Source: CAYUNA01 sp047629355
Lineage (GTDB): Bacteria; Bacteroidota; Bacteroidia; Chitinophagales; Saprospiraceae
Assembly: GCA_047629355.1 (NCBI GenBank)
Contig: JBLHWU010000141.1
Coordinates: 1-17,535, forward strand
DNA length: 17,535 nt
Direction of reading: 5' to 3'
The position numbers and the translations under genes are program-made. Shown here piece by piece: positions 8,501-15,363 of the stretch. The number at the start of each line of letters is the position of its first letter. The stretch's first letter is position 1. The notes beneath the pieces were generated by a model. It had not been told where the DNA came from. It ran no database searches and saw nothing but the letters and a program-made list of their open reading frames with translations.

Positions 8501-8614
8501 TTGATAAAACTTTTTAATCGCACCGACATCTTCGCCTTTTTTCTTTTGCGTGACACAGCCAGACAAAATCAGCAAAACCGCTATCAATAATGGTGTGGTA
8601 ATTATTCGTTTCAA
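5579..8614 (-). CDS. porW: T9SS periplasmic lipoprotein PorW/SprE, TPR-rich
   Basis: The 1011-residue product begins with a lipoprotein signal (MKRIITTPLLIAVLLILSGC, lipid Cys at residue 20). The next segment (FYQDTTSEFNYYFNAGVIMDET, QYTDNYNKVLPIW, then AIEKVSIMIELHRASHW) matches the N-terminus of PorW/SprE, a lipoprotein required for type IX secretion and gliding in Bacteroidota. Helical tetratricopeptide-type repeats follow (about 110-145 and 270-530), then a linker rich in G/S/R (about 575-650), more repeats (about 670-880), and a conserved C-terminal domain. Between about 148 and 240 lies a strikingly lysine-rich insert ending in an acidic patch. The gene is single, with its own terminator; the T9SS-sorted protein at 11228-15085 is a plausible substrate of the system. 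The assignment rests on N-terminal pattern and architecture. Confidence 0.85.
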   Translation of the reverse strand: MKRIITTPLLIAVLLILSGCVTQKKKGEDVGAIKKFYQDTTSEFNYYFNAGVIMDETFAAMNEQYTDNYNKVLPIWQYTEIDNPQAHYEQMDKAIEKVSIMIELHRASHWADDGYLMMAQAQYLKKDYESAEATLLYMTDEFSPNSMRKKDVASNKRKKNGKRGVMVDKNGKKKLTKKQRVKEAKKKKKVREKERKAKKKEIAKRKKARKKGKKLPPKTTTKKEDDKKKEDPKLPKIDEDDIAAPKTIRLGNLTPEVQNGKPDAYFLKHRPAYQEGILWLARTYIERDNYTMAERMMNQLSENPTTFEDIKEQLSEVKAHFYLNQKKYEQALPMLSQILEKSNDRQLKARVSFIIGQINQRLKNSAAAAVAYEQAIKFHPAYEMEFNARLKLATTSWKTGRGTSTEAKRNLKRMLKDLKNEEFKDAIYFALADISLSEGNRTEAIANLRQSAWNSIKNVNQKTEAYLMLGDLFYEDEDYVFAKTYYDSTFQLMAKTDDRWSTINNLNNNLTDIAANIIIVETQDSLLRISELPDDEKAKVAARIKQKRDEEARAKIAWETKQNELRKKIATKGSAGASTSGISLNRSGGQTARGNGSSRGIVTTGGGSSFFAYGDPSDLKKSKRDFERQWGARDLSDNWRRSSAATFGNDKEAAEEIVAENLSEDDVAKILAGLPNSPEEKAAANKQIEDALFALGGLFRDRLQNYGKATERLEDLTKRYPETEYQLDAYYMLYLSYKQLNNSAKMKLYGDKIINEYPNSTYAQLIKDPSYIKQILSNERQLQVYYEETYDAFTQKKYQIANERILKVAEQFGATNPLQPRFALLSAMISGNLKGRESYIAGLKDVMAKYPETPEQIRARDMLRLLGAKQASGPGQERANAKGEEGDVSLYTFEENKLHYMLVILDKDASMNDAKIGVSDYNRKYHNLDKLRISNIFLGGADEKIPMIVIRRYKKMKDAMTYFEGIQKNSGDFLPGMKYTVYPVTQNNYRTILKEKTLAGYDEFFNLYYTD

Positions 8615-8666
8615 AACTATCCTTTTTTATTTGAGAATGAAAATGAATGGTTGATTTGCTGGATGG

Positions 8667-8691
8667 CTAAATTGTTACCGTAGCAATTTAG
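8667..8691. repeat. 25-bp near-palindrome upstream of porW
   Basis: CTAAATTGTTAC (8667-8678) and GTAGCAATTTAG (8680-8691) are inverted copies (11 of 12) around a single C. It sits 53-77 bp upstream of the porW start, where a regulator site or a leader hairpin could be. No clear TAnnTTTG promoter for porW was found nearby. Confidence 0.35.
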
Positions 8692-8782
8692 TAATAGAAC
8701 AATTCAACTATTTTTCTAAAATTCTCATTAAGTTATGTTAAAAAAATGGTGTTTCACCAAAGTTTTATGAAATTTGCAAGAA

Positions 8783-8948
8783 TTAAGTAGGTGACTTCGA
8801 ATAATCGACACTTTTGACAAAGAATATTTTTTGTTTAAGGAATTTAAAAAATCCTTAAATAATTCCTTTATTTAATGATTCTTTAGGTTTCTTAAACGGA
8901 AAAGAGTCGGGTCTAAAAGTGTCGATTATTTGAGGATACCTACTTTAA
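8783..8948. mobile_element. MITE-like palindromic element 1, TTAA-bounded
   Basis: The terminal arms AAGTAGGT (8785-8792) plus AATAATCGACACTTTT (8800-8815) are mirrored by AAAAGTGTCGATTATT (8915-8930) plus ACCTACTT (8938-8945), with 7-bp less conserved spacers in both arms: a 31-bp inverted repeat with 27 matches. TTAA precedes the left end (8783-8786) and TTTAA follows the right end. The interior is A/T-rich with smaller hairpins (TTTAAGGA...TCCTTAAA) and no ORF. This has the look of a non-autonomous miniature element formed from two transposon ends. It shares AAGTA...AATNAATCGA end features with the palindrome at 17234-17404. Confidence 0.6.
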
Positions 8949-9099
8949 GTAACGCGTAGCAATTAATTTGGTAATTTTATAAGCATCTTTTTCCGCTATT
9001 TTCCCTTTAAAAATTCTTCAATAATACAGGCTATTAAAGATTTTTTAAAGAAAAACTAGCGAAAAAATCTTACCGAATTAATTACCACGTGTTACTTAA
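8945..9099. mobile_element. MITE-like palindromic element 2, abutting element 1
   Basis: The left end TTAAGTAACGCGTAGCAATT (8945-8964) is mirrored by the right end at about 9080-9099 (AATTACCACGTGTTACTTAA). The similarity continues inward: ...AATTAATTTGGTAA against its mirror, and CCGCTATTTTCCCTTTAAAA (8993-9012) against the complement of about 9040-9064. The element is about 155 bp and almost one complete imperfect palindrome. Its core closely resembles 17263-17360, so this is a dispersed family. It shares the TTAA junction with element 1. There is no ORF. Confidence 0.65.
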
Positions 9100-9248
9100 G
9101 TTATTGGTTAGAAAGTTAATTTTAGAATGTTTTTACAATCTTTGCTTTCTAAATCAACCAATTAATTAAATTAATCAGTCAACTAATAACTTCATTATAA
9201 ACTTCAAAAGCACAAATTTATTTTATTATTATCAATTGATAACATACA
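9100..9248. other. A/T-rich intergenic leader of the M23 gene
   Basis: Low-complexity A/T-rich sequence with AACCAAT/ATTGGTT words forming a weak inverted pair (about 9098-9109 against about 9181-9192). I see no clear TAnnTTTG promoter, RNA gene or ORF; the promoter of the peptidase gene is presumably here or in the adjacent palindromes. Confidence 0.3.
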
Positions 9249-10130
9249 ATGGAAGAAAATCAGCAAAAAGAAACGCTTTGGGAGCGTTTACAGCATAATT
9301 ATCGACTTACAGTGATGAATCACGAGACATTTGAAGAGGTTGGAACGTATAAATTGTCATTATTCAACTTTTACGTCGCGCTCAGTGTCGTTGTCGTTGT
9401 CGTTGCCATTTTTGTGATTTTGATGATGGCCTTCACGCCAGCCAAGCGATTAATTCCTGGTTTTGAAAATGTGAAAGACGATGGCGAACTTCTACGCATT
9501 AGTTCAGAACTCGATTCGCTTGAAGAATTGCATGTTGCCAATGAAGTCTATATCAACGCTTTCAAAAATCGTCTTGAAGGCAACGTCCAAACTGCCGATG
9601 ATTTTCCACCTGAAGTCGAAACTGCGAAAGAAACGACTATCGAAATTCAAGATAGCGAAGCTGATGAAATTCTTCGCCGGGAAGTCGAAATGGAAGAAAT
9701 CAGTGAAGTCGCTCGCAGAGGTGGCACAGGTGCAACGGTAGCCAAAGGTACGCCATTGGAACAAATGTACTTTACTTCCCCACTCTCGGGTGAAGTTAGT
9801 GCGCGTTTTTTGGAAACCAAAGACCATTATGGTACAGATATTATCGCGCCAAAAAATACGCCAGTTAAGGCTGTGATGGATGGCCACGTCATTTCTTCTG
9901 ATTGGACACTCGCAACGGGCAACACTATTGGCATTCAACATACTAATGATATTATTACTTGGTATAAACACAATTCATCGCTCCTCAAAAAAGCAGGAGA
10001 TTATGTGAAAGCAGGTGAAGCAGTCGCGATTATTGGAAATACGGGTGATTTAACGGATGGCCCGCATCTACATTTTGAATTGTGGCACGGTGGGAAGGCA
10101 GTTGACCCGGAGGATTATATTCAATTTTAA
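9249..10130 (+). CDS. membrane-anchored M23 (LytM-type) peptidoglycan endopeptidase
   Basis: The 293-residue product has a short cytoplasmic N-terminus, one hydrophobic anchor at about residues 36-62, a charged and coiled periplasmic linker (about 70-160) rich in E/D, and a C-terminal M23 domain. The zinc and catalytic residues of the family are all visible: H193 and D197 in HYGTD, H241 in WYKH, and H273 and H275 in HLHFE. An active enzyme cutting peptide cross-links of peptidoglycan from the outer face of the inner membrane is therefore expected. It is a single gene between two non-coding regions, followed by the hairpin at 10156-10237. A specific cell-division or septal role cannot be read from the sequence. 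Confidence 0.9.
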   Translation: MEENQQKETLWERLQHNYRLTVMNHETFEEVGTYKLSLFNFYVALSVVVVVVAIFVILMMAFTPAKRLIPGFENVKDDGELLRISSELDSLEELHVANEVYINAFKNRLEGNVQTADDFPPEVETAKETTIEIQDSEADEILRREVEMEEISEVARRGGTGATVAKGTPLEQMYFTSPLSGEVSARFLETKDHYGTDIIAPKNTPVKAVMDGHVISSDWTLATGNTIGIQHTNDIITWYKHNSSLLKKAGDYVKAGEAVAIIGNTGDLTDGPHLHFELWHGGKAVDPEDYIQF

Positions 10131-10155
10131 TTTCTGCTTCTTTGTCATGCCAGTA

Positions 10156-10237
10156 TTTTTTGTCATTCCGAACGAAGTAGGAAAATCTCTTGCGATTACC
10201 GTACCAGATTTCTTTACTTCGGTCGGAATGACAAAAA
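10156..10237. repeat. REP-like palindromic repeat, possible terminator of the M23 gene
   Basis: The arms at 10156-10184 and 10209-10237 are inverted copies built on TTTTTGTCATTCCGA...CGAAGTA. They differ at a few internal positions and enclose a loop of about 24 nt. A partial extra copy of the motif (TTTGTCATGCCAGTA, 10141-10155) precedes it. The GTCATTCCGA...GAAGTA word resembles dispersed palindromic repeats I associate with Bacteroidota genomes. Located 25 bp after the M23 stop, it may also terminate that transcript. Confidence 0.6.
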
Positions 10238-10262
10238 TATATTAAAAAAAATCAATAAATGT

Positions 10263-10292
10263 TTTGAAATTCCAAAAACGTCCCTATCTTTG
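10263..10292 (+). promoter_or_regulatory. near-consensus Bacteroidota promoter
   Basis: TTTG (10263-10266), an 18-bp spacer, then TATCTTTG (10285-10292) exactly fit the -33/-7 consensus of the Bacteroidota housekeeping sigma factor. The expected start of transcription is near 10299. The first ORF downstream is the 40-residue frame at 10369; the giant gene begins 930 bp downstream, so this promoter drives either small ORFs/an RNA or a very long leader. Confidence 0.7.
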
Positions 10293-10368
10293 CTTTACAC
10301 TATTTCCCATATTAAGTATTAGAACATCCTGAAGAGTTTTTTTTTTATAATCTTATTGAACATTAGAT

Positions 10369-10491
10369 ATGAACATTTCAACACCGATTTACACAACGCA
10401 TTCCATAAGTAGGCCTATTCTGAGGCTACTCACTCAGGTGATAGATTCACCACCACCAATTTTCAAACGACTGGTTCGGGTTAGGCAATGA
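10369..10491 (+). CDS. candidate small ORF, 40 residues, unknown
   Basis: ATG 10369 to TGA 10489-10491 encodes a basic peptide beginning MNISTPIYTTHS, with DSPPPIFKRLVRVRQ at its C-terminus. An in-frame stop lies just upstream, so the start is well defined. It sits about 70 nt downstream of the predicted start of a strong promoter, in a region otherwise poor in ORFs. Its stop overlaps the start of a second tiny ORF (ATGA at 10488-10491). I do not recognise a family; chance occurrence is quite possible. Confidence 0.35.
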   Translation: MNISTPIYTTHSISRPILRLLTQVIDSPPPIFKRLVRVRQ

Positions 10492-10541
10492 TGCAAAAGG
10501 CATTAGGCTTGAAGTATTTTTTATTTGAAATGGAGTTCTAA
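10488..10541 (+). CDS. candidate coupled micro-ORF, 17 residues
   Basis: The ATG at 10488 (or 10491) overlaps the stop of the 40-residue ORF in an ATGA arrangement typical of translational coupling. The peptide is MMQKALGLKYFLFEMEF. It could be a leader peptide or meaningless; no homology can be judged at this length. Confidence 0.25.
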   Translation: MMQKALGLKYFLFEMEF

Positions 10542-11093
10542 ACGTGACGTTATTTTTTAAACTTCGTTGGTGTATAGGACATTCTTCTTATTTTAAGGTT
10601 GCTTAAGTATTTGACAATCAATTGATTGTGTTAATAGCTAAATTGATTTTTAAAATAAAGTATTCATTTTTATAATGAAATTAGCTGCATTATTGTCAAG
10701 TGAATTCTTGTAAATGAATCCATTTACAGAACTCGTGATTTAGAAGATTGCGTTATATTCATTCCCAATAATTTGCATAAACAGTACCTCGCCTGCCTTC
10801 TATTCATTTCTCATAATATCATTTTACTGTTCTACTTGTGTAGAACTGGGTAATATATGTCGTAAATATTTATGATATGAACGTGTCCTAACATTAAAGT
10901 TACGGAACGAATGCTCAACTATTGACTGCTATTAATAAACGATATAATCCAACACAACGAGTTTGAAATCTAACCAATTTTGAGCTAAGAAAATCCAAAA
11001 AACCAGACTTACTATTACTTTATAATCCACCATGAATAAGCGTTAAAAATCCTTAAAAAACCAATCGCTATTGACCAGTTATAATCCAAAAAA
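10542..11093. other. A/T-rich non-coding region with small palindromes and repeats
   Basis: No convincing ORF. It contains a perfect 16-bp palindrome ACAATCAATTGATTGT (10614-10629), small hairpins GTAAATG-AATC-CATTTAC (10710-10727) and GTTCTAC-TTGT-GTAGAAC (10829-10846), and three copies of TATAATCCA (10943-10951, 11031-11039, 11080-11088). The last two lie in imperfect repeats sharing AAAAAACCA...CTATT...TATAATCCA. It may be the long leader of the giant gene or the remains of inserted repeats. Confidence 0.4.
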
Positions 11094-11189
11094 AGAAGTC
11101 AGAAGCGAGACCGTTTCACTGTCAGAAGTCAGAAAAAAGTACTGAACTATCTGACACCTGACAGCAAAGTGGTCTGACACCTGACTTCT
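11094..11189. repeat. 96-bp inverted repeat just upstream of the giant gene
   Basis: Two 40-bp arms (11094-11133 and 11150-11189) are inverted copies sharing the blocks AGAAGTCAG, AGACC, CTGTCAG and GTCAGA, around a 16-nt loop. The right arm contains the direct repeat TCTGACACCTGAC twice (11150-11162, 11173-11185). The hairpin ends 38 bp before the ATG at 11228. It could be a REP-type insertion or an RNA structure influencing expression of the downstream gene. Confidence 0.65.
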
Positions 11190-11227
11190 AAAAATAACCG
11201 ATTTACATAACAAATTTAAAGAAATCC

Positions 11228-14200
11228 ATGTACACAACCATTACCTTAGCGATTCTCGATGCATTGAACTGTTTTAAGAACAAATTAAATACATCTACCC
11301 GAAATTCAAAGACCATTATTGGACTATTTTTACTGACATTTTTGACATTACTGAATAAAGAAATGCTGGCGCAACCTTACTGTACGATGGCTTGCAACGA
11401 CCAGATTAATGTTTCCCTTGGCGTAACTTGCAACGCTGAAATTCCGTACGATCTGATACTCGAAGATGCAAGTAACCCAATTACTTGTCTACCAAATGGC
11501 CCACAAGCCTTCGTTGTTTTTGTGATGAATGGCAATGGCCAAACCATCCCAACCAGTCCCAATATTACGGGCGCGAACATCGGTCAAACGCTTCCCGTCA
11601 AAGTCAAGCATTGGGCGACGGGTAATATCTGCTGGGGTAGCATTACGATTGAAGATAAATTAGCACCGACGATTAACTGTCCTGCTAATCAAACGGTAGC
11701 TTGTTCTGCGCCAACCGCGCCTGTTTTTACAGGGAATCCTACGATTTCAGACTGTTCTAATTTCACGGTTTCTCATATTGATTTGGAAAATTCGCAAGGC
11801 TGTGCCAACCCGACCAATATTATTACCCGACAATGGACGGCAGTAGATGAATATGGCAATGATAACTCTTGTAATCAAACGATTTTTGTGGAAGCAGGGG
11901 ATATTAATGACGTAGTTTTTCCTTCAAATTTAGATGATATTACAAACCCAGCTTTGTTGTGTCCTAATCCAAATACTGCTCCTGAAAACACGGGTTTTCC
12001 GATGTTGAATAATGCGGAAATTAGCAGCGGCGGCTCGTGTGGTTTTGGTTTGATACATAACGACCAAATAATTCCAATTTGTGATGGGATGTATAAAATT
12101 ATTCGAACATGGACGGTCGCCGATTGGTGTACGGGTTCAGTCATTAATGGCATCCAAATTATCAAAGTAAAAGATGACCAAGGACCGATTGTCAATTGTC
12201 CTGCAGATATGACGGTTAGCACGACGAGTACGGTGAATTGTACAGCGTCGCTGATTTTACCAGCAATTACGGGGACTGATAATTGTTCGAGCATCGCTAG
12301 CATTAGCATTTCGACGCCAGTTGGTACGTTGCAAAGTAACGGTGGTGTGGTGAATAACCTTGGCTTGGGTATTTATGTCGTCGTTTATTCAGCAGCAGAT
12401 GCCTGTGGAAATCAAACGGATTGTATGATGCAATTGACGGTGCAAGACAATACCTCACCGACGATGATTTGTGATGAAATTACGGCGATTACCTTGAATG
12501 CAAGTGGCATGGCAGATGTACCTGCTCAAGTTTTTGATGATGGTAGTTATGACAATTGCTGCTTTAATGGCTTCCAAGTGCGACGGATGAATGCGGGCTG
12601 TGGTGTGAATGCTGTTTTTGGCTCGACAGCTAAATTTTGCTGCGATGATATTGGCGACGATGTGATGGTGCAATTACAGGGAGCAGATTGCAATGGCAAC
12701 ATGAACAGTTGTATGATTACGGTACACATTGCAGACAATATCAATCCAATTATTTCTTGCCCAGTGAACGTGACGATTGAATGTGTAGAAGATTTTAATG
12801 ATTCGAATATCACTGGTGAAGCGACTTCTTTTGATGCTTGTGGAACGACAAATATTATTTCAACGGATGCTGAAGATATCAATCAATGTGGCACAGGAAC
12901 GGTGACTCGAACTTTCGCGATTTCAGATAACTATGGCAACTCGGCCAGCTGTTCGCAAACGATTACATTGGTAGACAATACACCAGTTTCGATTAATTTT
13001 CCACCAGATTATACGTTAAATGGTTGTTTTGATAATGATGGTTTGGATCCTGATGAATTGCCTGCTCCATTTGGTTATCCAGAAGCGTTTGGTGACGATT
13101 GTGAATTATTGGCGACCAATTATAATGACCAAGTTTTTCAAGTCGCACCACCTGCTTGTTTCAAAATTGTGCGGACGTGGACGATTATTGATTGGTGCGA
13201 ATACGAGACGAATAACCCTAACACGGGCGGCATTTACACCAGCCAACAAATTTTAAAAGTGATTGACAATGAAGCACCGACGATTACTTGTCCAGCAGCT
13301 ATTTCAGTAGCTATTATCGATGATTGTGTAGCAACGGTAACGTTACCGCAACCAACTATTGACGACTGCAATCCTGATGCTTTGGCGACGGCGACGAGTG
13401 ATTTTGGTTTTGGATTTGGTCCATTTTCAAATGTTAATGAAGGAACGTATAGCGCTACTTATACCGCTACGGATGGTTGCGGCAATAGTGCTGTTTGCAG
13501 CATCAATATCAATGTTTATGATGGAAAATTTCCTACACCTTACTGTAAGGATGGTTTGGTAATTGGATTGATGAATACGATACCACCGATGGTTGATATT
13601 TGGGCGAGTGACTTTGATGAAGGCAGTTTTGACAATTGTCCGGGCGATGTATTATTGTCTTTCTCGGCTGACGTGACCAATACGAATTTGGACTTGACGT
13701 GCGATGACCTTGGTGAGCAATTAATTCAATTGTGGGTGACGGATGCTGCAGGCAACCAAGATTTTTGTGAAACATTTCTTGTCGTTCAAGACAATCAAGG
13801 ATTTTGTGGACCAACGGGTGATTCATTGATTGTTGGTGGCAATGTTCAAACAGCGTTGGGTGGCAATGTAACCGAAGTAATGGTTGCGGTCAATGACGGC
13901 GTAACGACGCCATTTATGACAAGCCAAAACGGTAATTTTTCGTTCAATACCTTGATTGATGGCAGTGACTACACCGTCGCGCCAGAGAAAGATATTAATC
14001 CATTGAATGGTGTTTCGACCTTGGATTTGGTAATTATTCAGCGGCATATTTTGGGCATGTTTCCAATGACATCGCCGTATAAATTGATTGCTGCGGATGC
14101 GAATAATTCAGGAAGCGTATCGACTTTGGACTTAGTCGATATTAGACGTTTGATTTTGCACATTGATTTGGAATTTCAAAACAATACTTCGTGGCGTTTT

Positions 14201-15085
14201 GTGGATGCAGATTATGAATTTCAAAATCCAGCCAATCCATTTGGAGAAGATTTTCCTGAAGTTTATAATATCAATAATTTGAATTCAGATATGCCAAATA
14301 TTGATTTTGTAGCGGTAAAAATTGGGGATGTCAATGACAATGTGCAATACAATAACTTGCTCGGTGCAGATGACCGAACGGTAGAAGACGAGTTGATTTT
14401 TACTGTTGAAAATCAAGACTTCGACGCTAACGAAATGGTACGCGTAGATTTCAAAGCAGCTGATTTCAAAAATATTGACGGGTATCAATTTACGCTTGAT
14501 TTTGATGAGACTGTTTTAGAATTTGTTGATTTTGAAGCAGGAAAACTAGCGGGTTTGACCGGAAGTAATTGTGGCTACAACTACCTCGAACAAGGAAAAA
14601 TAACCACCTCGTGGAATAAGGTAAATATTAATGATTTAGATTTTGATGCCGTGCTCTTCAGCCTGATTTTTCAATCTAACAAGAAGATGTCCTTAAACAA
14701 AGTAATTGAAATAAGTTCCGAATTGACTACAGCAGAAGCGTATCAGGGGGATGGGCAACTGCTGGATATAGCGATTCAGTTTGCAGGTGAGTACGGCATT
14801 TTTTCTAACACAGATTCTAACTTAGTGACCGAATTTTATGACAATAAACCCAATCCATTTTATAGTGCAACAATAGTCAGTTTCAGCCTGCCGGAAGCAC
14901 AATCCGTTGTGATGACGGTATTTAATTCTTCCGGCAGCGTTTTGTTGCAAACTACAAAATGGCTTGGGGCTGGCCAACAAGAAATACCTGTAAATGGAGC
15001 AGATTTGAAAGAGAGTGGGCTGTTGATTTATACTGTTGAGACGGCGGAGGAAACGTTTACAGGGAAGATGATTTTAGTAGAATAA
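11228..15085 (+). CDS. large T9SS-secreted protein: HYR-like modules, dockerin, cohesin-like domain
   Basis: The 1285-residue product has a long basic N-region, a hydrophobic core at about 29-42 (TIIGLFLLTFLTLL) and a probable cleavage site near MLAQ, a signal peptide with an unusually long leader. From about 145 to 850 there are repeated cysteine-rich HYR-like modules opening with patterns such as APTINCPANQTVAC and containing DACGN/DGCGNSAVC (starts near 145, 313, 406, 505, 582, 679, 763). At about 922-980 is a type I dockerin pair, two calcium-loop/helix units each containing VSTLDLV. A cohesin-like beta domain spans about 1047-1190. The C-terminus (about 1203-1285, NKPNPF... to KMILVE) is a T9SS type A sorting domain, so it is expected to be exported by T9SS and attached at the surface or released. 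Probably an adhesin or scaffold. Confidence 0.85.
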   Translation: MYTTITLAILDALNCFKNKLNTSTRNSKTIIGLFLLTFLTLLNKEMLAQPYCTMACNDQINVSLGVTCNAEIPYDLILEDASNPITCLPNGPQAFVVFVMNGNGQTIPTSPNITGANIGQTLPVKVKHWATGNICWGSITIEDKLAPTINCPANQTVACSAPTAPVFTGNPTISDCSNFTVSHIDLENSQGCANPTNIITRQWTAVDEYGNDNSCNQTIFVEAGDINDVVFPSNLDDITNPALLCPNPNTAPENTGFPMLNNAEISSGGSCGFGLIHNDQIIPICDGMYKIIRTWTVADWCTGSVINGIQIIKVKDDQGPIVNCPADMTVSTTSTVNCTASLILPAITGTDNCSSIASISISTPVGTLQSNGGVVNNLGLGIYVVVYSAADACGNQTDCMMQLTVQDNTSPTMICDEITAITLNASGMADVPAQVFDDGSYDNCCFNGFQVRRMNAGCGVNAVFGSTAKFCCDDIGDDVMVQLQGADCNGNMNSCMITVHIADNINPIISCPVNVTIECVEDFNDSNITGEATSFDACGTTNIISTDAEDINQCGTGTVTRTFAISDNYGNSASCSQTITLVDNTPVSINFPPDYTLNGCFDNDGLDPDELPAPFGYPEAFGDDCELLATNYNDQVFQVAPPACFKIVRTWTIIDWCEYETNNPNTGGIYTSQQILKVIDNEAPTITCPAAISVAIIDDCVATVTLPQPTIDDCNPDALATATSDFGFGFGPFSNVNEGTYSATYTATDGCGNSAVCSININVYDGKFPTPYCKDGLVIGLMNTIPPMVDIWASDFDEGSFDNCPGDVLLSFSADVTNTNLDLTCDDLGEQLIQLWVTDAAGNQDFCETFLVVQDNQGFCGPTGDSLIVGGNVQTALGGNVTEVMVAVNDGVTTPFMTSQNGNFSFNTLIDGSDYTVAPEKDINPLNGVSTLDLVIIQRHILGMFPMTSPYKLIAADANNSGSVSTLDLVDIRRLILHIDLEFQNNTSWRFVDADYEFQNPANPFGEDFPEVYNINNLNSDMPNIDFVAVKIGDVNDNVQYNNLLGADDRTVEDELIFTVENQDFDANEMVRVDFKAADFKNIDGYQFTLDFDETVLEFVDFEAGKLAGLTGSNCGYNYLEQGKITTSWNKVNINDLDFDAVLFSLIFQSNKKMSLNKVIEISSELTTAEAYQGDGQLLDIAIQFAGEYGIFSNTDSNLVTEFYDNKPNPFYSATIVSFSLPEAQSVVMTVFNSSGSVLLQTTKWLGAGQQEIPVNGADLKESGLLIYTVETAEETFTGKMILVE

Positions 15086-15179
15086 TTTGATTGACTCGAT
15101 TACTTTGATTATTTCGATTGACTCGATTTTGGGTGCAATCGAAATAATCAAGTCAATCGAATCAATCGAGCTAATCAAA
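15086..15179. terminator. long 9-nt-periodic hairpin after the giant gene
   Basis: The left arm 15086-15120 and right arm 15136-15179 form an imperfect stem built of repeated TCGATTGAC/TTTGATTAT 9-mers. The inner 17 bp (CTTGATTATTTCGATTG type) pair almost perfectly, and the right arm holds one extra 9-nt unit. Starting right after the stop codon, it probably terminates the transcript. It lacks a strong U-tract. Confidence 0.55.
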
Positions 15180-15258
15180 TAATCGTTAACGGTTCTGGTT
15201 TTAAGAAAAGGTTCGACGGGCGGGAGTTTGTTGGGCTTTTTTATTTGAAACCACTCAA

Positions 15259-15350
15259 TAGACTTTATGAATGGCGACTCTGGATAATTCGCAAACTATT
15301 GATTATCAATTATTTGCAATTCTAAAAAAGCTACTCATTCATAAAGTCTA
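15259..15350. mobile_element. 92-bp MITE-like element, copy 1
   Basis: The element is bounded by perfect 15-bp terminal inverted repeats, TAGACTTTATGAATG and CATTCATAAAGTCTA. The TA at each end suggests a TA target duplication (IS630/Tc1-mariner type). It is identical over all 92 bp to the copy at 15537-15628, in the same orientation. It carries a short frame from ATG 15271 that stops immediately at its right border (26 codons). Confidence 0.75.
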
Positions 15351-15363
15351 ATAAAATATTTAG

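Noticed and set aside
9504..9971. 155-codon minus-strand frame in the M23 gene
   Set aside because: Antisense to a gene with complete M23 catalytic motifs; no recognisable features.
10057..10245. 62-codon frame running from the M23 gene into the REP-like repeat
   Set aside because: Starts inside the peptidase gene in another frame and its second half is the palindromic repeat.
11211..11238. Possible minus-strand promoter (TAAATTTG with a TTG 16 bp upstream)
   Set aside because: Spacing is short for the consensus, no minus-strand gene follows, and such A/T-rich matches are expected by chance.
11875..12882. Several minus-strand frames under the HYR-like protein
   Set aside because: Antisense shadows of a cysteine/threonine-rich repeat protein whose own frame carries all domain motifs.
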